Shown here piece by piece: positions 9,100 to 17,291 of a stretch of DNA of 64,000 bases. How positions within the stretch are numbered: the stretch's first letter is position 1; each line of letters starts with the position of its first letter. Source of the stretch: Deefgea chitinilytica (GTDB lineage: Bacteria > Pseudomonadota > Gammaproteobacteria > Burkholderiales > Chitinibacteraceae); assembly GCF_016881405.1 (NCBI RefSeq), contig NZ_WOFE01000001.1, forward strand, positions 558,001-622,000, given 5' to 3'. Made by a program: the position numbers and the translations under genes. The notes beneath the pieces were generated by a model. That model was not told the origin of the DNA. It made no database searches and saw nothing but the letters and a program-made list of their open reading frames with translations.

Positions 9100-9149
9100 C
9101 CCGACTCTAATTTGCATCTTTGATGCAAGCTAAGTCGGGATTTTTTTTT
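9100..9149 (+). terminator. Strong terminator / attenuator immediately before tamA
   Basis: CCCGACT pairs with AGTCGGG and the inner TTGCATC with GATGCAA, giving a long two-part stem with a 3-nt loop followed by nine T. It ends only about 20 nt before the likely tamA start, so tamA must be transcribed through it or from an internal or overlapping promoter. Confidence 0.85.
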
Positions 9150-9168
9150 GCCAAATTTTGATTCACTC

Positions 9169-10995
9169 ATGCGGTCATGCTGCAATTTTGGTAAAGTCGC
9201 GTTTTACTTCTTGCCTTGGTTTTTTTGCTTGCAAATCCAACCACTATTTAATGCATTTTGTTTGGCGGCAGTTGCATTTCATTATTCAGCTCAAGCTGCA
9301 ACTGAGACTGAAGCGCCATTTAGTTTTCGCATCGATTTGCGTGCGCCATCGGCTGTATCTGCTTTATTAGAGCGGCATTTGGAAATTTTTGCGCTGCGCA
9401 ATAGTCCGCGAAACTCCCCAGAGCAGCTTAATCATGCGATTGATAACTTGCCAGTCTCTGTTGCGAATTTGCTAGAAACTGAGGGCTACTTCAATTCCAA
9501 AACTCAGGCCCGTTTAGAGCAAACCGGTGAGCGTAATCTGGTGGTGATTGAAGTCGAGCCCGGCCCTGTGGCACGTATCCAAGATGCGCAACTCAATATT
9601 TCTGGAGCGATTGAAGACAACCCAGATCGTTTAGAGGTGTTGGAGCAGCGATTTAATCAGCGCCGAGATGAATTGATCGGTGAGCCTTTTACTCAGCGCA
9701 CTTGGGATGATCTTAAGCGTCGCAGTTTGGCATCTTTTTTGGCGCGCGATTACCCCGCTAGCAAAATGAGTGAGAGCCGCGCCGAAATCGATCCTTTGCA
9801 GAATACGGCTCATTTTCGGATCGATATCGATAGTGGCCCTTTATTTGTGTTTGGGGCGACGGAAGTGCGTGGTTTAAATCATTTTCCGGAACACTTGGTG
9901 CTGGATCGCGTACAAATTAATCCAGGCCAAGGTTATCGACGTAATGATCTAGTTAATCTGCAAACTGAATTACAGAATATGCCGCATTTTTCATCGGTGT
10001 TAGTGGATGTTGATTTATCGGAGTCTGAGCCATTTATTGCACCGATTCACATCAATGTACAAGAAGCACCGCTGCATCGAATCACGAGCAATATTGGTTA
10101 CAACACCAATGTGGGCGCGCAAATTGGCGTGGCATATCGCTATTTAAACTTTTTGGATCGCGCTTGGGTATTTAACTCCAGCTTGCAATTAACGCAGAAA
10201 GAACAGTCTGCGACAACTGGAGTGACGCTGCCGAGAGGAACCGATGGCTGGGAGCATAATGTCAATCTTGATTATTTAAGGTCAGATATTCAAGGTTTTC
10301 TATCAGAAACCTATCGAACTGGTGTGTCGCGCAATAAAACTGATGGCGATATTGAGCGTTTTATGTCGGTGCAGTATGTCACTGAAAGCCGCGAACTGAA
10401 TGATGGAACAACCAGTAACCCTAAATCATTAACAGGAAATTTTCGCTGGATTCAGCGTAAGTTGGATAGCAAAAAAGACCCGAAAAATGGTTATTTAGCT
10501 TTAGGGGAAATCGGTGGCGCGAGTGAGTATCTATTAAGTGATGTGAGTTTTGTGCGTTTGTACGGCAACGGTATTTTATACAATCAAATCGGCAAAGATG
10601 GCGTCTTACTATTGCGTTTAGAGCTTGGCGAGACATTTAGCCAAGATGTTTTTGGTGTGCCGTCTGATGCGTTGTTTCGTGCTGGCGGGGTCGGTTCTGT
10701 TCGAGGCTATGCCTATCAGTCCTTGGGGGTTCCCGCTGGTGGATCGACTGCACCGGGTCAAGTATTGGCAACATCGACCATTGAATATCAGCACCCGATT
10801 GCGCCAGATTGGCGTGGTGCCGTGTTCTTTGATTATGGCGATGCGGCATTAGACTGGCAGAGTTTTGATGCTGTGGGCGGTGTGGGTGTCGGTGCGCGAT
10901 GGCAAAGTCCGGTGGGGCAAATTGGTGCTGATTTAGCCTACGGATTGGAGTCAAAAAGGGTGCGATTTGAATTTGCAATGGGCTTAGCATTTTAA
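9169..10995 (+). CDS. tamA: Translocation and assembly module protein TamA (BamA/Omp85 family)
   Basis: An outer-membrane Omp85-type protein which with TamB helps insert some outer-membrane proteins and move lipids. The 608-residue protein has an N-terminal hydrophobic export signal, POTRA-type repeats over roughly residues 40-270, and a beta-barrel with the GVGSVRGYAYQSLG signature near residue 510. It ends FEFAMGLAF with the terminal Phe needed for barrel recognition. The start is uncertain: a TTG at 9148 lies in the terminator T run and no clear ribosome site precedes the ATG at 9169. The long signal region may hide a later start. The stop overlaps the tamB start (TAATG), so translation is coupled. 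Confidence 0.88.
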   Translation: MRSCCNFGKVAFYFLPWFFCLQIQPLFNAFCLAAVAFHYSAQAATETEAPFSFRIDLRAPSAVSALLERHLEIFALRNSPRNSPEQLNHAIDNLPVSVANLLETEGYFNSKTQARLEQTGERNLVVIEVEPGPVARIQDAQLNISGAIEDNPDRLEVLEQRFNQRRDELIGEPFTQRTWDDLKRRSLASFLARDYPASKMSESRAEIDPLQNTAHFRIDIDSGPLFVFGATEVRGLNHFPEHLVLDRVQINPGQGYRRNDLVNLQTELQNMPHFSSVLVDVDLSESEPFIAPIHINVQEAPLHRITSNIGYNTNVGAQIGVAYRYLNFLDRAWVFNSSLQLTQKEQSATTGVTLPRGTDGWEHNVNLDYLRSDIQGFLSETYRTGVSRNKTDGDIERFMSVQYVTESRELNDGTTSNPKSLTGNFRWIQRKLDSKKDPKNGYLALGEIGGASEYLLSDVSFVRLYGNGILYNQIGKDGVLLLRLELGETFSQDVFGVPSDALFRAGGVGSVRGYAYQSLGVPAGGSTAPGQVLATSTIEYQHPIAPDWRGAVFFDYGDAALDWQSFDAVGGVGVGARWQSPVGQIGADLAYGLESKRVRFEFAMGLAF

Positions 10996-13900
10996 TGTCG
11001 ATAGAACCGAGTAAACCATCCGAACTGCCCGCTGAAGTGGTTGACCCTGCTTTAGATGCGCTGCCAGAGAAAAAAACGCCACATAAATACGGTTTGATTC
11101 GGCGCGTGCTACGCGGCGTGATTTGGGGAACCATTTGTAGTATTGCTCTTACCGTACTGCTGCTGGCGGGTATTTTGACTTGGCTCGATTCCGACTATGG
11201 GCGAGCGCGTTTAGTTGAAGTGATTAATCGCAGTGGCGTGGTCACTCTCAAATCGCTGCAAGGATCATTTTGGTCTCGGCTTGAAGTCAAAGAGTTGCGT
11301 GTCGATACCGATGATGTGGAGATTAAGCTAAATTACGGAGTATTTGATTGGACTCCTTATTCAATATTGCTTAGAAAGCTATACATCAATGAATTGAATT
11401 TGGATGTCCTGCAAGTTAATTTAAAACCGCAGCCGCCAATGAAAGAGTCGACGCCGCCGCCGACTCGATTAACCTTGCCATTCAGTGTGCGATTGATTCA
11501 GTTCAAGATCGCTCAGCTAGCTATTTCTGGCGCACCTTTACTCAAAGATATTCAGGCTAGCCTAGATAGTGATGGCCAATCCCATCGCTTAAGTGTGCAG
11601 CAAATTCGTGCGCCGCAAGGTACGCTCAGCGCAGCACTGAATTTAAATGGCATCGCGCCTTTTGCCACTGCAGGTTCATTTGTGTTGGCTGGCGAGCTGG
11701 AAAACAGAAAACTCACAGCGGTTGGCCATGTTGTGGGTGATTTGCGCGCTCTGAAGGTGAAGGCCGATTTGAACGCTGATCAAGTGAGCGCAAATGTAGA
11801 TCTACAGCTGGATGTGTTTGCCGAGCATGCTTATCAGATGGTGCAATATGGGCGTGCACGTTTAAACCAAATCAATCCCGCTGCGTTTCATGCGGCTGCG
11901 CCAAAAGCGAAAATCAACGCTGATTTAGAAGTGAAACCCAACGCTGACGGCGCAAAGATCACCTTGAATTTGCAAAATCAGCAGCTCGCTAGCTTTGATC
12001 GTCAAGGCTTGCCCTTACGTAATCTGAATGCCGCGTTGCGCTTAAAAGGTGAAACCTTAGAAATTCAGAACATGCTGTTGCAGTTAAGTGGCAATGGCAA
12101 AATCACCGCAAGCGGTCGAATTTTTAATGAGCAGTTAGATTTAAGAGTTGGCTTACAAGGGATAGACCCGGCGGTGTTGTGGTCGCCGCAACCCCCAAGC
12201 CAAATGGCCGGAACCTTGCAGATCAAAGGGCCATGGTTAGCACCTGATATCAAAGGGCAGTTATCAGACGCTCGATTGAAAGCGCTGGCGTCGATTGATA
12301 TGGGCTGGATTAAGCCACAACAACAGCGACGGATTGCAGTTCGCCGCCTGGAATTAAGTCGAGCGGGTAGTCAGGTCTTAGCCAGTGGTGAAGTGAATTT
12401 AGTGTCGCCATTTGATTTTAAGTTGAATGCGCAATTGCAACGATTTAATCCAGCTGATTATTTTGCGGTGCCTGCTGGGCGGATTGGTGGCCATTTTGTT
12501 GCTAATGGGCAAGTTGAGCCGAGTTTGCAGATTGATTTAAATTACAGTTTGCGAGAGAGTCAGTTTAATGGCGAGCCCCTCACCGGGCAGGGGCAATTAA
12601 AACTTAATCCGAATCGTTTGCAGCAAAGTCAATTATGGCTGGCCTTGGGCGCTAATCGTATCGATGTCAGTGGAGGTTTGGGTCAAGCTGGCGATCGTTT
12701 AAATTATCAGCTGCATATGCCGAATTTGGCCGTGATAGGGGCTGGCTTTTCAGGCTTGTTGGATGGGCAAGGTGCTTTATCGGGTGCGTTTAATGCCTTG
12801 CAGATTCAGGGTGATCTTAAAGTTCAGCAGCTGAAAACGCCTTGGGATTTAAGTATTAAGCAGGCCGATATTCATGCCGATGTGCCTGCTGATTTGCAGC
12901 GTCCGCTGAAGTTGCAGGTGAATTTAGCTGAATTACGGTTCGATGAAATTCATCTTGAGAAAGCGAATTTGCTCGCCGCGGGTAGCCGAAACTCGCACGA
13001 ATTGACATTATCCGCGAGTGGTCAGCAGCAAAAACAAGCGCTGGTGCTCAATACTGCTTTGCAAGGCTCGTTGAATGATGCTTTGGTTTGGCAGGGCAAA
13101 ATTAAATCATTCGACGGCAAAGCATTACTTCCCTTTCATTTATCGGCACCAACGTCTTTGTTGGCTTCTGCGGAGCAGTTTCAGTTGGGGGCGGCGGAGT
13201 TACTTATTGGTCAAAGTCGTATCAAGCTGAATAATCTAGATTGGCATCAAGGTGTTCTGAATACCAGTGGTGAGTTAAAAAGCATCGTCGTCGCAGATTG
13301 GTTGCCGTTCAGTGGCAATAAAGACATTAAAACCGATTTGATCTTGGCTGGCGCATGGTCGTTGAAACAAGACCATGCGATTAATGGGCAATTGAATTTA
13401 AAGCGTGTGAGCGGTGAGATTGGCTTGCAAAATAATGGTACGGTCAACCAAGCGGTTCAGATGAGCGAGTTACAGCTCAGCGCGAAAATCATCAATAATC
13501 AGCTCAATTTGCAGAGCAATATCAAAGCACCGCGTTTGGGCTATGCCGATTTTACGCTATCGGCGTTATTGGATCCGCGTACATTCCAGGTGGCGGAGGG
13601 CAGTGCTCTGAATATGGGGCTGCGCAGTGATTTGCCTGATTTGAGTTTGTTGTCGCCTTTTATGGGACCTTCGATTCAATTGGCGGGTAGCGCAAAAATC
13701 AATGTGCAACGGCTTGCTCAGTCTGGGGTAGTGAAAATGACTGGCGGGATTCAAGGTTCAGGCTTGGCTTTGCGTGATGCTAGTACTGGATTGCGGATGA
13801 CAGACGGTCAGTTGGACGTTGTGTTGTCGAATCAACAGATCCAGTTACGAACACTGCGGTTTAAAGGCGGCAAGGGCGAATTAACGGGCTCTGGCGTGAT

Positions 13901-14876
13901 TGAGCTGGGTGGTACCGGTTTGCTCGGCTCAGCTAAATTGAAAGCTCAACAATTTACTTTGATTAGTAAGCCGGATATGTTGTTGGTCATGAGTGGGCAA
14001 GGTGCGCTTGAGTTTAGAGATGGTGCTTTGCAGGTGAATGGTCAATTTGTCGCAGATGAAGGTGATATCCAATTCGTTTCAAATGAAGTACCACGTTTGT
14101 CAGCTGATGTTGTTGTTTTGGGGCGTGAACAAAAAGACGCCAGTCGTACCATTCCGATGAATATTGAAGTCTCGGTCGATCTTGGGAATAACTTCCGCTT
14201 CCGCGGTTACGGCTTGGATGCGGATTTGATTGGTCAATTACGATTACGCGCGCAAGCAAATCAACCGCTTCGTGCGAATGGCACTGTGAGTGTGGATAAA
14301 GGCACTTTCCGCGCCTATGGGCGAACATTGGATATTGAGCGAGGGGTGTTGTCGTTTGTCGGACCCATCGATAATCCGGGCTTGGATGTGCTGGCGATGC
14401 GTCGTAATCAGGCGGTTGAGGCGGGTGTTCGTGTGCAGGGTAATGCCCAGTCGCCTCGGGTTACGCTCTTTTCCGAGCCGAATGTGCCGGATTCGGAAAA
14501 ACTGTCTTGGTTGCTGTTTGGTCATGGCGTCGCTAATGTCGGCGGGGCAGACGGAGCGCTGGTCTTGCAATTATTGAATTCAATGGCAACGGGCGATGTC
14601 ACAGGCAACGGTGTAACAGGCAATATTTTGAATACGGTTGGCTTGGATGATGCGGGTTATAGTTCGATTAAAGAGTCTGATGGAACCACTACTCAGGTGG
14701 TTTCGGTGACCAAGCAATTGGCTAAAAATCTGAGTGTGTCGCTTGAAAAGAGTTTTAATGGCTTGCGTGATGCAGTGAGCTTTTCTTTGCAATTGTCGAG
14801 AAATTGGTCAATTGTATCGCGGATCGGGGTCGATTCAAGTTCGGTCAATGTGAATTGGACTCGTCAGTTTGACTAA
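10995..14876 (+). CDS. tamB: Translocation and assembly module protein TamB (AsmA-like, DUF490)
   Basis: A large inner-membrane-anchored periplasmic protein of 1293 residues (E. coli TamB is 1259). One membrane segment lies at about residues 39-60 (VIWGTICSIALTVLLLAGIL). Then come more than a thousand residues of repetitive beta-strand sequence, expected to form the hydrophobic groove that spans the periplasm and carries phospholipid. The C-terminal domain (about 950-1293) has DUF490 features such as FRAYGRTLDIERGVLSFVGP and SEKLSWLLFGHG. It shares the TAATG junction with tamA. It is intact, with no frameshift seen. Confidence 0.92.
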   Translation: MSIEPSKPSELPAEVVDPALDALPEKKTPHKYGLIRRVLRGVIWGTICSIALTVLLLAGILTWLDSDYGRARLVEVINRSGVVTLKSLQGSFWSRLEVKELRVDTDDVEIKLNYGVFDWTPYSILLRKLYINELNLDVLQVNLKPQPPMKESTPPPTRLTLPFSVRLIQFKIAQLAISGAPLLKDIQASLDSDGQSHRLSVQQIRAPQGTLSAALNLNGIAPFATAGSFVLAGELENRKLTAVGHVVGDLRALKVKADLNADQVSANVDLQLDVFAEHAYQMVQYGRARLNQINPAAFHAAAPKAKINADLEVKPNADGAKITLNLQNQQLASFDRQGLPLRNLNAALRLKGETLEIQNMLLQLSGNGKITASGRIFNEQLDLRVGLQGIDPAVLWSPQPPSQMAGTLQIKGPWLAPDIKGQLSDARLKALASIDMGWIKPQQQRRIAVRRLELSRAGSQVLASGEVNLVSPFDFKLNAQLQRFNPADYFAVPAGRIGGHFVANGQVEPSLQIDLNYSLRESQFNGEPLTGQGQLKLNPNRLQQSQLWLALGANRIDVSGGLGQAGDRLNYQLHMPNLAVIGAGFSGLLDGQGALSGAFNALQIQGDLKVQQLKTPWDLSIKQADIHADVPADLQRPLKLQVNLAELRFDEIHLEKANLLAAGSRNSHELTLSASGQQQKQALVLNTALQGSLNDALVWQGKIKSFDGKALLPFHLSAPTSLLASAEQFQLGAAELLIGQSRIKLNNLDWHQGVLNTSGELKSIVVADWLPFSGNKDIKTDLILAGAWSLKQDHAINGQLNLKRVSGEIGLQNNGTVNQAVQMSELQLSAKIINNQLNLQSNIKAPRLGYADFTLSALLDPRTFQVAEGSALNMGLRSDLPDLSLLSPFMGPSIQLAGSAKINVQRLAQSGVVKMTGGIQGSGLALRDASTGLRMTDGQLDVVLSNQQIQLRTLRFKGGKGELTGSGVIELGGTGLLGSAKLKAQQFTLISKPDMLLVMSGQGALEFRDGALQVNGQFVADEGDIQFVSNEVPRLSADVVVLGREQKDASRTIPMNIEVSVDLGNNFRFRGYGLDADLIGQLRLRAQANQPLRANGTVSVDKGTFRAYGRTLDIERGVLSFVGPIDNPGLDVLAMRRNQAVEAGVRVQGNAQSPRVTLFSEPNVPDSEKLSWLLFGHGVANVGGADGALVLQLLNSMATGDVTGNGVTGNILNTVGLDDAGYSSIKESDGTTTQVVSVTKQLAKNLSVSLEKSFNGLRDAVSFSLQLSRNWSIVSRIGVDSSSVNVNWTRQFD

Positions 14877-14886
14877 ATATTCGTTA

Positions 14887-15603
14887 TTACGGGGTTCGGG
14901 CGACGACCCAAGCTTGAACTTCGATCGCACCTGCGAGTTTAAGTGCTTTCGCTGCAGCATTTAAACTCGCACCGCTGGTCATTACATCATCGATGATGGC
15001 GACTCGTTGCCCTGTTAAATTTCCAGAATACACAAATGCACCACGCATATTTTGCCAGCGGGCGTTGGCGTTGAGCCTGGCTTGGTGTTCGGTGTTTTTG
15101 ATTCTTTGTAGCGTGTCTATTTCCAACGGTAGCTGGTGCAGCTTAGCAATCGGGCGGGCGATTTCAACTGCTTGATTGAATCCGCGCTCTCGAAGTCGAG
15201 CCGGGTGTAAAGGGAGGGCGATTAACCGATTGGGGCGCTGTTCTTCTGGAGTGATTTGCGCCAAATACGCACCCAGTGGGGGGAGTAGCGACCAACGATT
15301 GGCAAATTTTGCAGCCTGAATTAGTGAGGAAATAGGCTCGGTGTATAAAAACGCGGCGTAAGTTCGATCAAATGCCGGTGGTGCTGTTTGACATGCGCCG
15401 CATAGGTGCCCTTGGGTATTGATATGCCCACAACGCGGGCAGCTATTGCTGGCCTCCCAGCGTGGTAGCGATGGGTAACACGCTGTGCACAGCGCGGCCG
15501 AGCTTGGTGCTGCACACAATATGCATTGATGTGGTGCAATGTAGTTTAAAAAAGTGTCGATAAAATTTGACAACTGAGTGCCTCGTTCGGACAATGCAAG
15601 CAT
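14887..15603 (-). CDS. comF: ComF-family phosphoribosyltransferase-like protein
   Basis: The 238-residue protein starts with a double-zinc-finger-like part (CILC near residue 28, then CTAC, CPRC and CGAC pairs). It is followed by a phosphoribosyltransferase fold with the PRPP loop RVAIIDDVMTSGAS near residue 200. ComF is required for single-strand DNA handling in natural transformation in several bacteria (family knowledge). It faces tamB tail to tail (10-bp gap) and is divergent from bioB. The ATG at 15603 has no strong ribosome site; a start a few codons inside is possible. Confidence 0.85.
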   Translation of the reverse strand: MLALSERGTQLSNFIDTFLNYIAPHQCILCAAPSSAALCTACYPSLPRWEASNSCPRCGHINTQGHLCGACQTAPPAFDRTYAAFLYTEPISSLIQAAKFANRWSLLPPLGAYLAQITPEEQRPNRLIALPLHPARLRERGFNQAVEIARPIAKLHQLPLEIDTLQRIKNTEHQARLNANARWQNMRGAFVYSGNLTGQRVAIIDDVMTSGASLNAAAKALKLAGAIEVQAWVVARTP

Positions 15604-15675
15604 TCTGTAGCGAGCGATAGCGCGAAATGCGCTTAGTACGAGTTTTAGTATTTAATCATTGTGAGAAAATTGCGA

Positions 15676-16674
15676 ATGAATTGTTCAACCTCAGCATCAA
15701 CTCAAACCATCGAATTTAAACGCGCTACGCCGCATCCTGAGCAAACTTTATGGTCTGAGGCCGCCGTTGCTGAGCTATTTGCACTGCCATTTAATGATTT
15801 GTTATTCCAAGCGCAAACAGTGCATCGTGCCAATTTCGATGCCAATCGGGTACAGCTTTCGACACTATTGTCGGTAAAAACCGGGGGATGCTCGGAAGAT
15901 TGCGGCTATTGTTCACAATCCGCGCGCCACGATACTGGCTTGGAAACGCAAAAGCTGATGGATGCTGATGAAGTGATCGCGGCCGCGGCGATTGCTAAAG
16001 AAAATGGCTCGTCTCGCTTTTGCATGGGCGCTGCATGGCGCGGACCAAAAAATAAAGATTTGGAAGAAGTTAAAAAAATGATCGCAGGCGTTAAGGCGCT
16101 GGGTTTAGAGACCTGTGCGACCTTTGGCATGCTCAAAGACGGCCAAGCCGAGCAACTCAAAGACGCGGGGCTGGATTATTACAATCACAATCTTGATACC
16201 TCAGAGGCCAAATACGGCGAAATCGTCACCACGCACAGCTACGCTGATCGACTCGATACCCTGGGCAAGGCGCGCAAGGCCGGTTTGAACGTGTGCTCGG
16301 GCGGTATTGTGGGTTTGGGGGAAACGCGTTTAGATCGCGTGGGTTTGGTGGCGCAGCTCGCTAATTTGGATCCGCAGCCCGATTCAGTACCGATTAATAA
16401 TTTGGTGCAAATTGACGGTACGCCGTTAGATGGTTCGGAAGTGGTTGATTGGACTGAGTTTGTACGGACGATTGCGGTTGCACGGATCACGATGCCAAAG
16501 TCGTTTGTACGACTTTCTGCGGGTCGCCAGCAAATGCCAGAAGCGATGCAAGCCTTGTGTTTCTTGGCGGGCGCGAATTCAATTTTTTACGGTGATAAAT
16601 TATTGACGACCGGTAATCCTGAAGTCGAGGGCGATAAAGCGCTGTTCCGTAAATTGAATTTATTGCCACTTTGA
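15676..16674 (+). CDS. bioB: Biotin synthase BioB
   Basis: A radical SAM enzyme inserting sulfur into dethiobiotin in the last step of biotin synthesis. The 332-residue protein has the [4Fe-4S]/SAM motif Cys72-x3-Cys76-x2-Cys79 ([10 protein letters not shown]), and the conserved YYNHNLDTS and [11 protein letters not shown] stretches follow. A GTG 15 bp upstream is also in frame; I prefer the ATG because GAGA lies about 12 nt before it, though the ribosome site is weak either way. No other bio genes are adjacent. A shared terminator follows. Confidence 0.93.
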   Translation: MNCSTSASTQTIEFKRATPHPEQTLWSEAAVAELFALPFNDLLFQAQTVHRANFDANRVQLSTLLSVKTGGCSEDCGYCSQSARHDTGLETQKLMDADEVIAAAAIAKENGSSRFCMGAAWRGPKNKDLEEVKKMIAGVKALGLETCATFGMLKDGQAEQLKDAGLDYYNHNLDTSEAKYGEIVTTHSYADRLDTLGKARKAGLNVCSGGIVGLGETRLDRVGLVAQLANLDPQPDSVPINNLVQIDGTPLDGSEVVDWTEFVRTIAVARITMPKSFVRLSAGRQQMPEAMQALCFLAGANSIFYGDKLLTTGNPEVEGDKALFRKLNLLPL

Positions 16675-16676
16675 GT

Positions 16677-16724
16677 GGGTATTGCTTGCTAGTGATTGAT
16701 ATGTAATGGTCACAGGTGAATACC
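16677..16724. repeat. 48-bp intergenic element, copy A
   Basis: Starts GGGTATTGCTTGC and ends GAATACC, so the ends are inverted. It directly follows the bioB stop. It is one of six elements of 47-48 bp in this window with the same ends and poorly conserved middles (others at 21309, 30217, 35426, 42107, 52543). Confidence 0.55.
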
Positions 16725-16737
16725 TGTTAAAAATTAA

Positions 16738-16762
16738 AAAGCCCGCGATTGCGGGCTTTTTT
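16738..16762. terminator. Bidirectional terminator between bioB and csoR
   Basis: GCCCGC-GATT-GCGGGC is flanked by A-rich sequence on the left and a T run on the right. It can therefore end bioB transcription rightward and the copper operon leftward. Confidence 0.85.
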
Positions 16763-16780
16763 GATGGCGGTCAGTTTGAA

Positions 16781-17083
16781 TTAACCGCGAACTTTCTTTA
16801 CCACTTGCATCAATTGCTCGGCGGCTTCTTGACCATTGCCGGTTTTCAAGGCCTGAGAAATGCAGTCTTGAGTTTGTTGTTCTAGCAAAATCAAGCCCAA
16901 AGCATCGAGCGCTGAGCGTGCCGCAGCCACTTGGTTCAGAATGTCGCCGCTGTATTTTTCTTCTTCAACCATGCGGGTGATACCTGAAACTTGACCGACG
17001 ATGCGGTTCAGGCGCTTCACCAGCAAATCCTTGTTGGGACGTGGCAATTGAGTTTTATCTTGGGTTTTAGTGCTTGATGGCAT
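16781..17083 (-). CDS. csoR: CsoR/RcnR-family metal-sensing repressor homologue with incomplete ligand set
   Basis: The 100-residue helical repressor is recognised by RLNRIVGQVSGITRMVEEEKY and the following ILNQVAAARSALD. Known Cu(I) sensors of this family use Cys-His-Cys; in Bacillus subtilis CsoR these are Cys45, His70 and Cys74. Here the aligned residues are Ser45, Gln70 and Cys74, and the protein contains no histidine and only one cysteine. The classic trigonal Cu(I) site is therefore absent. It is last in the operon copA-copZ-csoR and its start overlaps the copZ end by 17 bp. Family membership is solid; what it senses is open. Confidence 0.85.
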   Translation of the reverse strand: MPSSTKTQDKTQLPRPNKDLLVKRLNRIVGQVSGITRMVEEEKYSGDILNQVAAARSALDALGLILLEQQTQDCISQALKTGNGQEAAEQLMQVVKKVRG

Positions 17084-17291
17084 ATCCAGCTTCCTCTATG
17101 GTAGTTTCCAGCGCGACACGGCTGGTTTGATTGGCGTCGAACACGACGAGTGCCGCGCCTGGGTTTAAAGTGACATTGGCCGACTGCACCCCTGTCACGG
17201 CTTGCAGGACACGCATTACGCTGGCTGTACAGCCACCACAAGTCATGCCTTCAATTTGAATTTCTACGGTTTCCATTTTGTTCTCACTCAT
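17067..17291 (-). CDS. copZ: Copper chaperone CopZ-like heavy-metal-associated protein
   Basis: The 74-residue single HMA-domain protein has the metal-binding loop GMTCGGCTASV near residue 15, giving two cysteines for Cu(I). It probably delivers cytosolic copper to CopA. Its ATG overlaps the copA stop (ATGA, 4 bp) and its end overlaps csoR, so the three genes are translationally coupled. The gene is complete and of normal family length. Confidence 0.88.
   Translation of the reverse strand: MSENKMETVEIQIEGMTCGGCTASVMRVLQAVTGVQSANVTLNPGAALVVFDANQTSRVALETTIEEAGYAIKH

Larger units (their letters stand above)
8819..9149 (+). ncRNA. Candidate small RNA / leader transcript containing a 30-codon ORF
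   Basis: The unit between the chalcone-isomerase-like gene and tamA is self-contained: AT-rich promoter region, a short ORF with a strong ribosome site, then a hairpin with a GAAA loop (CGCGAC/GTTGCG, 9062-9077). A single-stranded-looking CCTCCT follows at 9091-9096, then a strong terminator. CCTCCT is complementary to Shine-Dalgarno sequences, including the ORF's own AAGGAG. Two readings are possible: a dual-function small RNA, or an attenuating leader of tamAB. The transcript boundaries are inferred. Confidence 0.4.
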
